A stretch of 64,000 bases of DNA from Closterium sp. Naga37s-1 (taxonomy: Eukaryota; Streptophyta; Zygnematophyceae; Desmidiales; Closteriaceae): the NCBI GenBank assembly GCA_947471745.1, contig CANJKZ010000410.1, positions 598,001 to 662,000 of the forward strand. The letters run 5' to 3'. Below the pieces are notes generated by a model. It was given only the letters and a program-made list of their open reading frames with translations, was not told where the DNA came from and made no database searches. The translations under genes and the position numbers were made by a program. Shown one piece after another: positions 1 through 11,153 of the stretch. Position 1 is the stretch's first letter. Each line of letters starts with the position of its first letter.

Positions 1-1869
1 GTGATGATGAGTCTCGTCAACATCTCCCAGGGGAAACGTTGGGCATCTTCTGGCCACGTGCTTTTGGGGAATCTCCCGATACCACCGGCCGGCATGAGCT
101 CGGCTCAGAGCACCGAATTATTTCACAAAGCCATGGAGCTCATGCTGCAGCCCATCCTCGAGGGATTGAAAAGGTTTTGATCACACTTGCCCTATATTAA
201 CTTTGCTTTGATGTCCAAATCTCATGCTCGCTTCCACCGCAATCTGCGCATGTGCCATTTTATCAGTGCCATTTCAATGGCTTTATAGGGACGCGTTTCC
301 GTCTATGTAGAAGTATAACCACCCCTCTATATAAATCGTTCTACCAAGCCTCGTCCCCCAAAACCCATCCTCTCTTTTTTACAACGCATTGCAGTGGTTT
401 CAAGATGAAGGACCCGAATGGCGTTGAGCATCTCGTCATACCCATGCTGTACGCATGGGTGTGTGACTTTCCAGAAAGTTGCAAAATTACGTGCACTCTT
501 TCGGGCACTACCAACCGGCCGTGCAGCATATGCTTTGCCCACAGGGTATGTGACATTGTCGTTGAGTTGTCCTTTTCGGCACTAAACGCCTAACCATGAT
601 CGCACACATTCAACTCATACTTGTATTGCATGTATATACGTGTGGGTATCCAATTCTACATGCAGGACCACTTGTGCGCCGTGTCAGCTCCAAACGTTAA
701 CCGCACTGTGGTGCAACAGCAATGGATCAAGGAAAGCTGGTATCAACCCTTCGATGACAAAAAAACGATCGGGATGGAGTACTCGACGTTCGACGTCGAC
801 GTAAGTGTGAATGCACTTTTAATGGCCGTCCCCCACATCTCTGCCCTTACACAAGGTCCCCCACATCTCTGCCCTTCCACGCACTCCCCCACATCTCTGC
901 CCTTCCAAGCACCCCCCCACATCTCTGCCCTAACACGCACTCCCACACATCTCTTCCCTTCCAAGCACCCCCCCACATCTCTGCACTTTTACGCACACCT
1001 CAACCTCACTGCCATTAGCCTCCAATACTACATTGCTTCATTGGTATCCTGGTTCCACCTCATAAGAGTCACCCTAACCCTATTATGCGTGCAGTGTTCC
1101 CTGTGGCTATGGGACGTTTTTGGCAAACCGTGGGGAAATCCTTACCTCGTCATCATGCCGGACATCATGCATCAAGCGGATCTCGGGATCCTCGGGCACA
1201 TAGTCGCCGCCATCCGTTGCACTCAGGGGAAGTGGCTTCCCTTGTTTGACGCGTAAGTTTGGGTGGGTTGTGTTCTGTCTCATGTAGGTTGGCATTGCTA
1301 TCTCCACTTTCTTGTGTTGCGAATTCGTGGTTTCTTGTGCAAAGCATCGTTCAATTCATGAAGGAGTGTATGTCATCCCTACTTCTTCTACCATGCTCAG
1401 GCGTTTGAAGTCACTGAGAGCAGACATTCGCATGACACATATGCGGCTCCCTAATTCGACGTACTTCGTGTCCGACGCCCAGGTGGCCGCATTCGAGCAC
1501 CGATCTGTTCTGCAGGTTAGTGACAACCGTAAATGAGGCATTGCTTGGCACGAGCAGCACTCTATACTCCCTTACCCTCTGTCCCACACCCACCACTCCC
1601 CTCCCCCCTCTCTGCCCCTCTTTCTGAGGCAGCCCACACCCTACTGTCCTCTCTCTCCATGAATCCATCATAGCGACTTCTTAAGTCAGAATTTTCATAC
1701 CCCTTTTTTAATCCCCAAATTCACAGGTGTTGATTTTTGTGGTCGTGGACAAGCTCGGGGATGCGCAGTTGAGCGCCATTCGAGCATACCTTGAGTGGTA
1801 TCTTTACTGCGCCCAGCTCCCAGGTCACACGGAGGGCACGCTTCGGCATTTGCAGGAATTGACCGACGA
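1..1869 (+). CDS. Plavaka-like DNA transposase, 3' part, six exons (partial)
   Basis: Exons 1-173, 395-545, 666-800, 1095-1252, 1401-1515 and 1727-1869 have matching GT/AG borders and compatible phases (2,0,0,2,0), giving about 291 codons without a stop. Recognisable pieces of the Plavaka/KDZ-related transposase family are, in order, VNISQGKRW, a helix with LFHKAMELML, a YAWVCDFPE segment, the zinc-like CSICFAH, the MPDIMHQADLGILGHIV motif and a late AIRAYLEWYLYCAQ helix. These transposases cut and paste DNA transposons in the nucleus. The 5' part lies outside the window. The last exon ends at a GTGAGC donor, or one base later at an in-frame TGA. The next exon is replaced by satellite DNA, so this copy is 3'-truncated. 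The family call rests on remembered motif order, not on a search. Confidence 0.72.
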
Positions 1870-1978
1870 GTGAGCCCTCAACTTCTCCCACTTATGCATA
1901 TCTTATTACCTTATTACCATATCTTTGTTTTGGATGGGGCCGAATAGGGTCTTATTTCGTTTACACGACTCCTTGTTG

Positions 1979-4900
1979 AGCTCTCCAAGCCTCACCCCCC
2001 CACCCACACCCTCGTTTCAGCCCCTTCTCTAGCCTTTCTTGCCCTGTCACTAAACCGAGATGGGAGAGAGGGCAGAGGCATGCTCGAGTCTCTGTTTTGC
2101 GCTCCAAGCCTCAACCACCCACCCATACCCTCATTTCAGCCCCTTCTATGGCCTTTATTTCCCTGTCACTGACAGGAGCGACGGAACAGAGAAGGGAGAG
2201 GGGGCAGAGGCATGCTCGAGTCTCTATCCTGCTCTCCAAGCCTCATCCCCCCCACCCATACCCTCATTCCAGCCCCTTCTCTGGCCTTTCTTTCCCAGCC
2301 ACTAACAGGAGTGGCTGAACCAAGATGGGAGAGACAGGGCAGAGGCAATGCTCGAGTCTCTGTCCTGCTCTCCAAGCCTCGACCACCCACCCATACCCTC
2401 ATTTCAGCCCCTTCTATGGCCTTTCATTCCCTGATACTGACAGGAGCGACTGAACAGAGATGGGAGAGAGGGCAGATGCATGCTCGAGCCTCTGTATTGC
2501 GCTCCAAGCCTCAACCACCCACCCATACCCTCATTTCAGCCCCTTCTATGGCCTTTCTTTCCCTGTTACTGACAGGAGCGACCGAACCGAGATGAGAGAG
2601 AGAGCAGAGGCATGCTCGAGTCTGTGTTTTGCACACCAAGCCTCGACCACCCACCCATACCCTCATTCCAGCCCCTTCTCTGGCCTTTCTTTCCCTGCCA
2701 CTAACAGGAGTGGCTGAACCAAGATGGGAGAGAGAGGGCAGAGGCAATGCTCGAGTCTCTGTCCTGCTCTCCAAGCCTCACCCCCCCACCCATATGCTCA
2801 TTCCAGCCCCGTCTATGGCCTTTCTTTCCCTGCCACTGACAGGATTGGCTGAAGCGAGATGGGAGAGAGGGCAGAGGCATGCTCGAGTCTGTGTTTTGCG
2901 CTCCAAGCCTCGACCACCCACCCATACCCTCATTTCAGCCCCTTCTCTGGCCTTTCTTTCCCTGATACTGACAGGAGCGACTGAACAGAGATGGGAGAGG
3001 GGGCAGAGGCATGCTCGAGTCTCTGTTTTGTGCTCCAAGCCTCAACCACCCACCCATACCCTCATTTCAGCCCCTTCTATGGCCTTTATTTCCTTGTCAC
3101 TGACAGGAGCGACGGAACAGAGAAGGGAGAGGGGGCAGAGGCATGCTCGAGTCTCTGTTTTGCGCTCCAAGCCTCGACCACCCACCCATACCCTCATTTC
3201 AGCCCCGTCTATGGCCTTTCTTTCCCTGTTACTGACAGGAGCGACCGAACCGAGATGAGAGAGAGAGCAGAGGCATGCTCGAGTCTCTGGTTTGCTCCCC
3301 AAGCCTCATCCCCCACCCATCCCCTCATTTCAGCTCCTTCTCTGGCCTTTCTTTCCCTGCCACTGACAGGAGTGGCTGAAGCGAGATGGGAGAGAGAGAG
3401 GGCAGAGGCAATGCTCGAGTCTCTGTCCTGCTCTCCAAGCCTCATCCCCCCCACCCATACCCTCATTCCAGCCCCTTCTCTGGCCTTTCTTTCCCTGCCA
3501 CTAACAGGAGTGGCTGAACCAAGATGGGAGAGAGAGGGCAGAGGCAATGCTCGAGTCTCTTTCCTGCTCTCCAAGCCTCACCCCCCCACCCATATGCTCA
3601 TTCCAGCCCCGTCTATGGCCTTTCTTTCCCTGCCACTGACAGGATTGGCTGAAGCGAGATGGGAGAGAGGGCAGAGGCATGCTCGAGTCTGTGTTTTGCG
3701 CTCCAAGCCTCAACCACCCACCCATACCCTCATTTCAGCCCCTTCTCTGGCCTTTCTTTCCCTGATACTGACAGGAGCGACTGAACAGAGATGGGAGAGG
3801 GGGCAGAGGCATGCTCGAGTCTCTGTTTTGTGCTCCAAGCCTCAACCACCCACCCATACCCTCATTTCAGCCCCTTCTATGGCCTTTATTTCCTTGTCAC
3901 TGACAGGAGCGACGGAACAGAGAAGGGAGAGGGGGCAGAGGCATGCTCGAGTCTCTGTTTTGCACTCCAAGCCTCGACCACCCACCCATACCCTCATTTC
4001 AGCCCCTTCTCTGGCCTTTCTTTCCCTGTCACTGACAGGAGCGACTGAACAGAGATGGGGAGAGAGGGCAGATGCATGCTCGAGCCTCTGTATTGCGCTC
4101 CAAGCCTCAACCACCCACCCATACCCTCATTTCAGCCCCGTCTATGGCCTTTCTTTCCCTGTTACTGACAGGAGCGACCGAACCGAGATGAGAGAGAGAG
4201 CAGAGGCATGCTCGAGTCTCTGGTTTGCTCCCCAAGCCTCATCCCCCACCCATCCCCTCATTTCAGCTCCTTCTCTGGCCTTTCTTTCCCTGCCACTGAC
4301 AGGAGTGGCTGAAGCGAGATGGGAGAGAGAGAGGGCAGAGGCAATGCTCGAGTCTCTGTCCTGCTCTCCAAGCCTCACCCCCCCCACCCATATGCTCATT
4401 CCAGCTCCGTCTATGGCCTTTCTTTCCCTGCCACTGACAGGATTGGCTGAAGCGAGATGGGAGAGAGGGCAGAGGCATGCTCGAGTCTGTGTTTTGCGCT
4501 CCAAGACTCGACCACCCACCCATACCCTCATTTCAGCCCCTTCTCTGGCCTTTCTTTCCCTGATACTGACAGGAGCGACTGAACAGAGATGGGAGAGGGG
4601 GCAGAGGCATGCTCGAGTCTCTGTTTTGTGCTCCAAGCCTCAACCACCCACCCATACCCTCATTTCAGCCCCTTCTATGGCCTTTATTTCCTTGTCACTG
4701 ACAGGAGCGACGGAACAGAGAAGGGAGAGGGGGCAGAGGCATGCTCGAGTCTCTGTTTTGCACTCCAAGCCTCGACCACCCACCCATACCCTCATTTCAG
4801 CCCCTTCTCTGGCCTTTCTTTCCCTGTCACTGACAGGAGCGACTGAACAGAGATGGGGAGAGAGGGCAGATGCATGCTCGAGCCTCTGTATTGCGCTCCA

Positions 4901-5977
4901 AGCCTCAACCACCCACCCATACCCTCATTTCAGCCCCGTCTATGGCCTTTCTTTCCCTGTTACTGACAGGAGCGACCGAACCGAGATGAGAGAGAGAGCA
5001 GAGGCATGCTCGAGTCTCTGGTTTGCTCCCCAAGCCTCATCCCCCACCCATCCCCTCATTTCAGCTCCTTCTCTGGCCTTTCTTTCCCTGCCACTGACAG
5101 GAGTGGCTGAAGCGAGATGGGAGAGAGAGAGGGCAGAGGCAATGCTCGAGTCTCTGTCCTGCTCTCCAAGCCTCACCCCCCCCACCCATATGCTCATTCC
5201 AGCTCCGTCTATGGCCTTTCTTTCCCTGCCACTGACAGGATTGGCTGAAGCGAGATGGGAGAGAGGGCAGAGGCATGCTCGAGTCTGTGTTTTGCGCTCC
5301 AAGACTCGACCACCCACCCATACCCTCATTTCAGCCCCTTCTCTGGCCTTTCTTTCCCTGATACTGACAGGAGCGACTGAACAGAGATGGGAGAGGGGGC
5401 AGAGGCATGCTCGAGTCTCTGTTTTGTGCTCCAAGCCTCAACCACCCACCCATACCCTCATTTCAGCCCCTTCTATGGCCTTTATTTCCTTGTCACTGAC
5501 AGGAGCGACGGAACAGAGAAGGGAGAGGGGGCAGATGCATGCTCGAGTCTCTGTTTTGCACTCCAAGCCTCGACGACCCACCCATACCCTCATTTCAGCC
5601 CCTTCTCTGGCCTTTCTTTCCCTGTCACTGACAGGAGCGACTGAACAGAGATGGGGAGAGAGGGCAGATGCATGCTCGAGCCTCTGTATTGCGCTCCAAG
5701 CCTCAACCACCCACCCATACCCTCATTTCAGCCCCGTCTATGGCCTTTCTTTCCCTGTTACTGACAGGAGCGACCGAACCGAGATGAGAGAGAGAGCAGA
5801 GGCATGCTCGAGTCTCTGGTTTGCTCCCCAAGCCTCATCCCCCACCCATCCCCTCATTTCAGCTCCTTCTCTGGCCTTTCTTTCCCTGCCACTGACAGGA
5901 GTGGCTGAAGCGAGATGGGAGAGAGAGAGGGCAGAGGCAATGCTCGAGTCTCTGTCCTGCTCTCCAAGCCTCATCCC
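1979..5977. repeat. 132-136-bp minisatellite with 798-bp higher-order repeat
   Basis: About 30 tandem monomers, each with CATGCTCGAGTCT, GCTCCAAGCCTC, CACCCATACCCTCATT, CAGCCCCTTCTATGGCC and ACTGACAGGAG blocks. CTCGAG marks recur every 132-136 bp (2081, 2213, 2349, 2481, 2613, 2748, 2880, 3012). From about 3580 to 5977 the array repeats in three higher-order copies of 798 bp (six monomers), nearly identical to one another. Stop codons are rare on both strands, so long spurious ORFs run through it. The array interrupts the end of the Plavaka fragment and abuts the inverted repeat arm at 5978. Confidence 0.95.
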
Positions 5978-6314
5978 ATATTCAACCTCTTCGGGGGGGC
6001 GAAGGATGGCCGTTCACCATCGACAAGTGATGAGAGAAAAAAACAAACTGTCCGTTCCATGTTCCTTTCCATCTCCCTTACCCCGTGGCCAAATGACTGG
6101 CCATGGGACCCCGCCAGCAGCATCAGGCTGGTCTTGCGTTGCAGAACCAGGCACTTCCTCTCCTTGGTGTGTGGCACACACGAGCGCTTGACAGTCAGGC
6201 ATTCCCGTTGCATTGCAGTCTTCCTGTGTGTCTGTGCTTGCATTGCATGATCCTGTGTGTGCACTCCCTGATTCACCCTTACAGGTATGTGAGCGCAGTG
6301 AGCTTGGAGATGTC
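5978..6314 (-). repeat. 337-bp inverted repeat, left arm
   Basis: Reverse complement of 9045-9381. Positions pair at a constant sum of 15359 with no indel, and the two arms look identical over their whole length. The arm contains, in reverse, the 3' end of the LRR1 exon of module A1, its splice donor and the following intron. It is therefore a displaced copy of LRR gene sequence and not a gene of its own. Confidence 0.93.
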
Positions 6315-6363
6315 ACATACCTGCTCACATACCTGCTCCCCTCTCCCCCTTCTGTCTCCCCCC

Positions 6364-6368
6364 CATGC

Positions 6369-6401
<33 letters not shown>

Positions 6402-6475
6402 CGCGCGCGCGCGTGCGCTCATGCGTGTCTGCGTGTGTGGGTGCGTGCATGTGTGCGTGCGTGCGCGGGTGCATG
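6364..6475. repeat. GT/GC alternating microsatellite
   Basis: A (GT)n tract of about 16 units passes into (GC)n and GTGCGTGC mixtures. Alternating purine-pyrimidine tracts of this kind can form Z-DNA. It lies where the LRRNT and first intron of the first module would be expected. Confidence 0.9.
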
Positions 6476-6526
6476 CCTGGTGGCCGATCTCTCCAAATCG
6501 GATTTGTCTGCATGAGTTGCTGCCAG

Positions 6527-7996
6527 GGATTTGTCTGCGCAAACTATAGTCCGCAAGGACCTCCCCAGCGACTTGACCGTCCTTTCGGCGCTCACTTCAT
6601 TGTGAGGAGACACCCCTTTACGATGTTTTTGCTCCCTCGATGATAACCGCGGACATTGTTGTGCCCTGAGACCCGTCTCTGCCACGGAATCGTTCACAAT
6701 CATGTTCTTGCTCGCAGATCAATGCAAAAGAACTTGCTGGACGGCAACATCAGAAACTACCTCAAGTATCTCACTGGCCTCACCAACCTCCAAAGCTTGT
6801 GAGCATCCGTGGTTGCAACTCTCCAATGCTCTTCTCCTGACCCTAGAAGTCTACAACCTAGGTTCCATCTGTCCATTCATCCGTCCAACCATCAGCCCGT
6901 CCGCCCGTCCGCCCGTCCTTCCTTCCTTCCTTCCTTCCTTCCTTCCTTCCTTCCTTCCTTCCTTCCTTCCTTCCTTCCTTCCTTCCTTCCTTCCTTCCTT
7001 CCTTCCTTCATTCCTTCCTTTCTTCCTTCCTTCCTTCCTTCCTTCCTTCCTTCCTTCCTTCCTTCCTTCCTTCCTTCCTTCCTTCCTTCCATCCTTCCTT
7101 CCTTCCTTCCTTCCTTCCTTCCTCCCTCCCTCCCTCCCTCCCTCCCTCCCTCCCTCCCTCCCTCCCTCCCTCCCTCCCTTCCTCTCTTCCTCTCTTCCTC
7201 CCTCCCTCCCTCCCTCCCTCCCTCCCTCCCTCCCTCCCTCCCTCCCTCCCTCCCTCTCTCCCTCCCTCCCTCCCTCCCTCCCTCCATCCCTTTCTCCTTC
7301 CCTCCCTCCCTTTCTCCCTCCCTCCCTTCCTCCCTCCCTCCCTCCCTCCCTCCCTCCCTCCCTCCCTCCCTCCCTCCCTCCCGCCCTCCCTCCCTCCCTT
7401 CCTTCTTTCCTTGCTGCCATGCGCCCTTTCAATCCTAATGCATGCCTTTTCTCGTTGTTATCTGACAGGAACGTGGCCTTTATGTATCTCTCTGGACAGT
7501 TCCCAAGCTTCTTCGCAGGCTTATCGAGCCTTACTAATCTGTAAGTATGCCTGTTGTTTTGAACCTCGATTCCATCCCTCTACCACGATCTTCCCACACT
7601 CAAAACCCCAACCAACCCTTTTTCCAACAAACCCCCACAGGGACCTCTCATACAACTACCTCACGGGCTCCCTCCCATCCACCATCACCCAGTTCAAATC
7701 GCTCGTGCTCACCAGCAACTTCTTTGTTGGCTCTATTCCAATGACCCCCTTCGGCACATGCCACTGCCATCAAAACTACCTTAGCTCCTTTGGCGGGTGC
7801 GTTAGCTACGGCCAGCGTTCAAGTGCCCAATGTGCCATCTGTGGCAGCACTGCTGGCACCGGCACGCTGTGTAGCACCGGGCAGTTGTGCAAGCCGGATG
7901 ACGACGCGAGAATCGCTGCCAGGAGTGTGAACTATTACCTTGTGGGCCTGCCGATGCTGTGTAAAGTGTACGTCGTTCCCATTGATTCTACGCAGA
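6527..7996 (+). CDS. LRR module M0 (headless): three LRR exons and a Cys-rich exon
   Basis: Exons 6527-6601, 6718-6798, 7469-7540 and 7641-7996. The first three encode one LRR each, with cores RKDLPSDLTVLSALTSL, LLDGNIRNYLKYLTGLTNL and FMYLSGQFPSFFAGLSSL, and are split in phase 2 like all later LRR exons here. The fourth encodes a further LRR (YNYLTGSLPSTI) and then a Cys-rich region with CAICGSTAGTGTLC. It ends after the first base of a codon, joining directly to the LRRNT exon of A1 without the small linker exon of later modules. The expected LRRNT upstream is missing and replaced by the inverted arm and GT repeat, so the start of the gene is not in this stretch. No in-frame stop is present. 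Confidence 0.8.
6916..7408. repeat. (CCTT)n then (CCCT)n microsatellite in an intron
   Basis: About 490 bp of tetranucleotide repeat, CCTT up to about 7120 and then CCCT, with single-base variants. It is the bulk of the intron between the second and third exons of M0. Translations of it (FLPS, PSLP and, in reverse, KEGR/REGG) are artefacts of the repeat. Confidence 0.97.
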
Positions 7997-8039
7997 GTGA
8001 GTGCTCCTCGTGTCTCTCAGATAATCTGCTTCCACCACA

Positions 8040-8335
8040 CCCGTACTCCAGCACTCGTCCACTCTTGCACTCTTGCACTCTTGCGCTCGTGCACTCGTGC
8101 ACTCTCCTGCTCTTGCACTCTCTCACTGTCCCACCCGTGCAATTGTGCATTCGTGTGCCTTTCTCACATGCACTTTCACACGTTGCACTCTCTCGCTCTT
8201 GCGCTCGTGCAAACCTGCACTTTCCTCCTGCGTTCCTCCACTCTCGTGCTCTTGCACTCTCGCACTTGTAGCATTCTTGTGCCCCTCCCATCCTGCGCTT
8301 TTGCACTCTTGCAAATATCACACTATTCCTACTTC
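8040..8335. repeat. Degenerate CACTCTTG/CACTCGTG tandem repeat
   Basis: Imperfect 8-10-bp units (CACTCTTG, CACTCGTG, CACTCTCG) fill most of the intron between the Cys-rich exon of M0 and the LRRNT exon of A1. There is no coding signal. Confidence 0.8.
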
Positions 8336-8408
8336 TGCATTCTCAAACTGTTCAACTCTTGCACTCTCCCTCTTTTCCTCCCGGCTCACTCACCTCACCT
8401 TCTGGCAG

Positions 8409-10968
8409 CCACGGCTATGATGGCGTTGAGGGATGCTTTGGGTTCGACCGTCACCACATGGGCCTCCACCAACCCCTGCCGCCTAACCGGGAACTTAGCG
8501 CCCCTCCAGAACGAGTGGACTGGCGTCTTCTGCAATCTTGCCAGCTCTGTGGAGTCTATGTGAGTGGGCAGCGGGGCAGCGGGGTAGTGAGGCAATGGGG
8601 CCATGGGGCTGTGCAGCACTGGTTGGGCACTGGGCAGAAACCCTGTGGAACATAATTGATTGCCAATCGTTCCAACTACTTGTGACTTCACCTGACGGAG
8701 GTGCAATTCCGAAGACGCGTGTTTGCCTGACAGAGTCGAGAACTCTTCACAGAGGGAGACGAAAAAAGAGGAGGGACTGGAACAACAGACAGCTGACCTT
8801 TCAGACAGCCTCTATCGCCTTCCCCGCACATCCATCGCTCTACATCCCCCATCACCCCCCTACAGCTCGATTGCGCGTCAGCTCGGTGGCGCGTCAGCTC
8901 TGTTGCGCATTAAAAGGAAGAAGGGGGTCAGACAGGTAACCAGCCAGCCTCTATCAACTCCTTCCACACCCATCCCTCTGCCTCTTCCCATCACCCCCCC
9001 TCAGCTCGGTGGCACGTCAGAGTCTAACGGGGTATTTCTCTTCAGACATCTCCAAGCTCACTGCGCTCACATACCTGTAAGGGTGAATCAGGGAGTGCAC
9101 ACACAGGATCATGCAATGCAAGCACAGACACACAGGAAGACTGCAATGCAACGGGAATGCCTGACTGTCAAGCGCTCGTGTGTGCCACACACCAAGGAGA
9201 GGAAGTGCCTGGTTCTGCAACGCAAGACCAGCCTGATGCTGCTGGCGGGGTCCCATGGCCAGTCATTTGGCCACGGGGTAAGGGAGATGGAAAGGAACAT
9301 GGAACGGACAGTTTGTTTTTTTCTCTCATCACTTGTCGATGGTGAACGGCCATCCTTCGCCCCCCCGAAGAGGTTGAATATGCATGGACGTGTGCATCTG
9401 CAGAGAAAAGGGTGAATCAGCATGTGATGCTCTCACGGAGAATGGCCTTAATAAGTAGCGTCCTTCTCTCTCCAAGCCAGCCTTCCTATAAATCAACTGT
9501 TCCCATCCACCTGCTTCAGGGATGCTAGTTACAACCTTTTTCGAGGCAGTCTCGAATTGTGGTCCGGACAAATGAAAGACGCGACCAGTCTAAAGGCGCT
9601 GTGAGTTCGTTCTCCTCGTTAAGGGCTGGGAAAACGTCCTCATCATCGGTTCTGTGCCGCGTGTGCATCAATCGGTTGTATGATATACCTTTTCCCTTCT
9701 GATGCATGCACAATGGTATCATTGTGCATCCCTTCTTCTGGCCGTTCTCAACATAGACATCTCATTCTCTTCTCTCTTGGTGCAATCCCACTTCCCCTCC
9801 CCCCAGCTTTTTAAGCTACAACTGGTTTGAAGGATCCATTCCCTCCACCATTGTCTCTCTGCCTCAACTCACCACGCTGTAAGCAAAACACACAGATGAT
9901 AAAAATGCCATACTATATTTTAAACAAGAGCACAAACCAAACACGAACTGGTTCGGGCCCAACTTCGTCGAATTGCTCTCATGGTCTAACAGTACCAGTT
10001 CGGTCCAAAAGGGTTTGAGGTTTGGCAGTATAGTGTCCAGCCTGTCTAGGTGGTATGGTATGAGGCTCGTCATTGTCTCTCTATCAAACACAAGGGTTCA
10101 CTTTTGAGAATTCTCAGAAGTGACTCCCAAATCATTGGGGTTCAAGAAAATGATCAGCAGATGCATGCAGAAGCCTCGTTGCTGGCCATTCTTCTCATGC
10201 CTGAAAGCAACTTGTTTCACTTGTCTTTTTCACATATCGCTTTCGTCTTGATCTTATGACCCACGCCTGCTCCCCTCTCCCCCTTCTGTCTCCCCCCCGC
10301 CCCCCCCCCCCCCACTTTCTCCAGAGGCCTTTTCTCCAACTACCTCACGGGCACCATGCCCATCCCCTCCACCTCCCTGCTCGCTCTGGACGTGGGCTTT
10401 AACTATCTCTCTGGAACCTTCCCCAAGCTCTCCCTCGCGGTCTGTGCGGCCGACCAGAACTGCTTCCTCAACTCCTCCTTCTGCCGCACCTACGGCTCGC
10501 TGCAGCGCACCGCCACTGCCTGCAGCATCTGCGGCACGACCAACGGGCAGGGAACGCTGTGCGGTGGTGCACTTTGCTCCGCCGACAGCTTTACGCCAGT
10601 CAGCCAGGGAATCGTCAATACCCCCTCGCTGACGCCGGTTTCCCTGACTTGTAGTGGTGCGTGTTGCATGTTAGTTGGCCGAGGGGATTGGAGATACGTT
10701 AAGAAAAAAAGGGAGCGTGCATGACACGCATGGTCAAGGGAATGATATGCTGGGCCTAGCCCATGGGGCCTGCGCCATCATTCAAATCTAAATGCAAGTT
10801 AAACGCCACCATCTCTTCGTATGTTCGTTTTACGTAATGTTCCCTCAATACATTGTTTAATTTACTTTCTACCTGAAATTTCTCTGGCTGACTGGTTTGT
10901 GCCTCTGTCTCTTCCCTGTGGTGCCCGTACAGGATATGCTCCCACGGTCCTCATGAATGCTGCCTCAG
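8409..10968 (+). CDS. LRR module A1: LRRNT, LRRs, Cys-rich exon, linker
   Basis: Six exons: 8409-8559 (LRRNT), 9005-9076, 9520-9600 and 9807-9878 (one LRR each), 10325-10656 (two LRR-like strands plus Cys region) and 10933-10968 (linker). They total 744 nt, exactly 248 codons, without a stop. LRRNT shows MMALRDALG and WTGVFC, the plant N-terminal LRR cap. The LRRs follow NxLxGxIP-type spacing (SLTGYFSSDISKLTALTYL; YNWFEGSIPSTIVSLPQL). The Cys exon has C-x5-C-x6-C-x12-C-x2-C-x9-C-x4-C including ACSICGTTNGQGTLCGG. The linker reads GYAPTVLMNAAS. The module starts and ends in phase 1. LRR and LRRNT domains usually bind ligands extracellularly; no ligand can be inferred here. Part of LRR1 and its intron is the source of the inverted repeat. 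Confidence 0.87.
9045..9381 (+). repeat. 337-bp inverted repeat, right arm
   Basis: Direct-orientation partner of 5978-6314. It spans the last 32 nt of the LRR1 exon of A1 plus the adjoining intron, so this is the parental copy in its natural context. Equivalent introns of modules A2-A6 share blocks of it at lower identity. Confidence 0.93.
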
Positions 10969-11153
10969 GTGGGTGGGCCTTTCTTTCTAAACGCCAACAC
11001 CCATGCGCCTCCCACTCTCTTCTTGCACCCGCACTCCTTCCTGGCACCCACCAATCGAGTAGCACACACACCTGCATACATCAACCCTTTCCAAACTGTC
11101 CTTAATCCACCCTCCCCCAATTTTCCCTTTCCTTCCCCATTCTCTCCATCCAG

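Noticed and set aside
252-593. Small independent gene starting at 252
   Set aside because: Only 395-545 matches transposase exon structure; the rest is intron.
1979-5977. CRISPR-like array
   Set aside because: Monomers are contiguous without unique spacers, and the context is eukaryotic.
2991-6191. 1,066-codon ORF
   Set aside because: It runs through the minisatellite and then into the inverted LRR intron. Other frames and the opposite strand are also open, and no domain is visible.
6702-7544. FLPS/PSLP-rich protein and its KEGR/REGG counterpart on the other strand
   Set aside because: Pure translation of the CCTT/CCCT microsatellite within an intron; the true exons 6718-6798 and 7469-7540 lie in its flanks.
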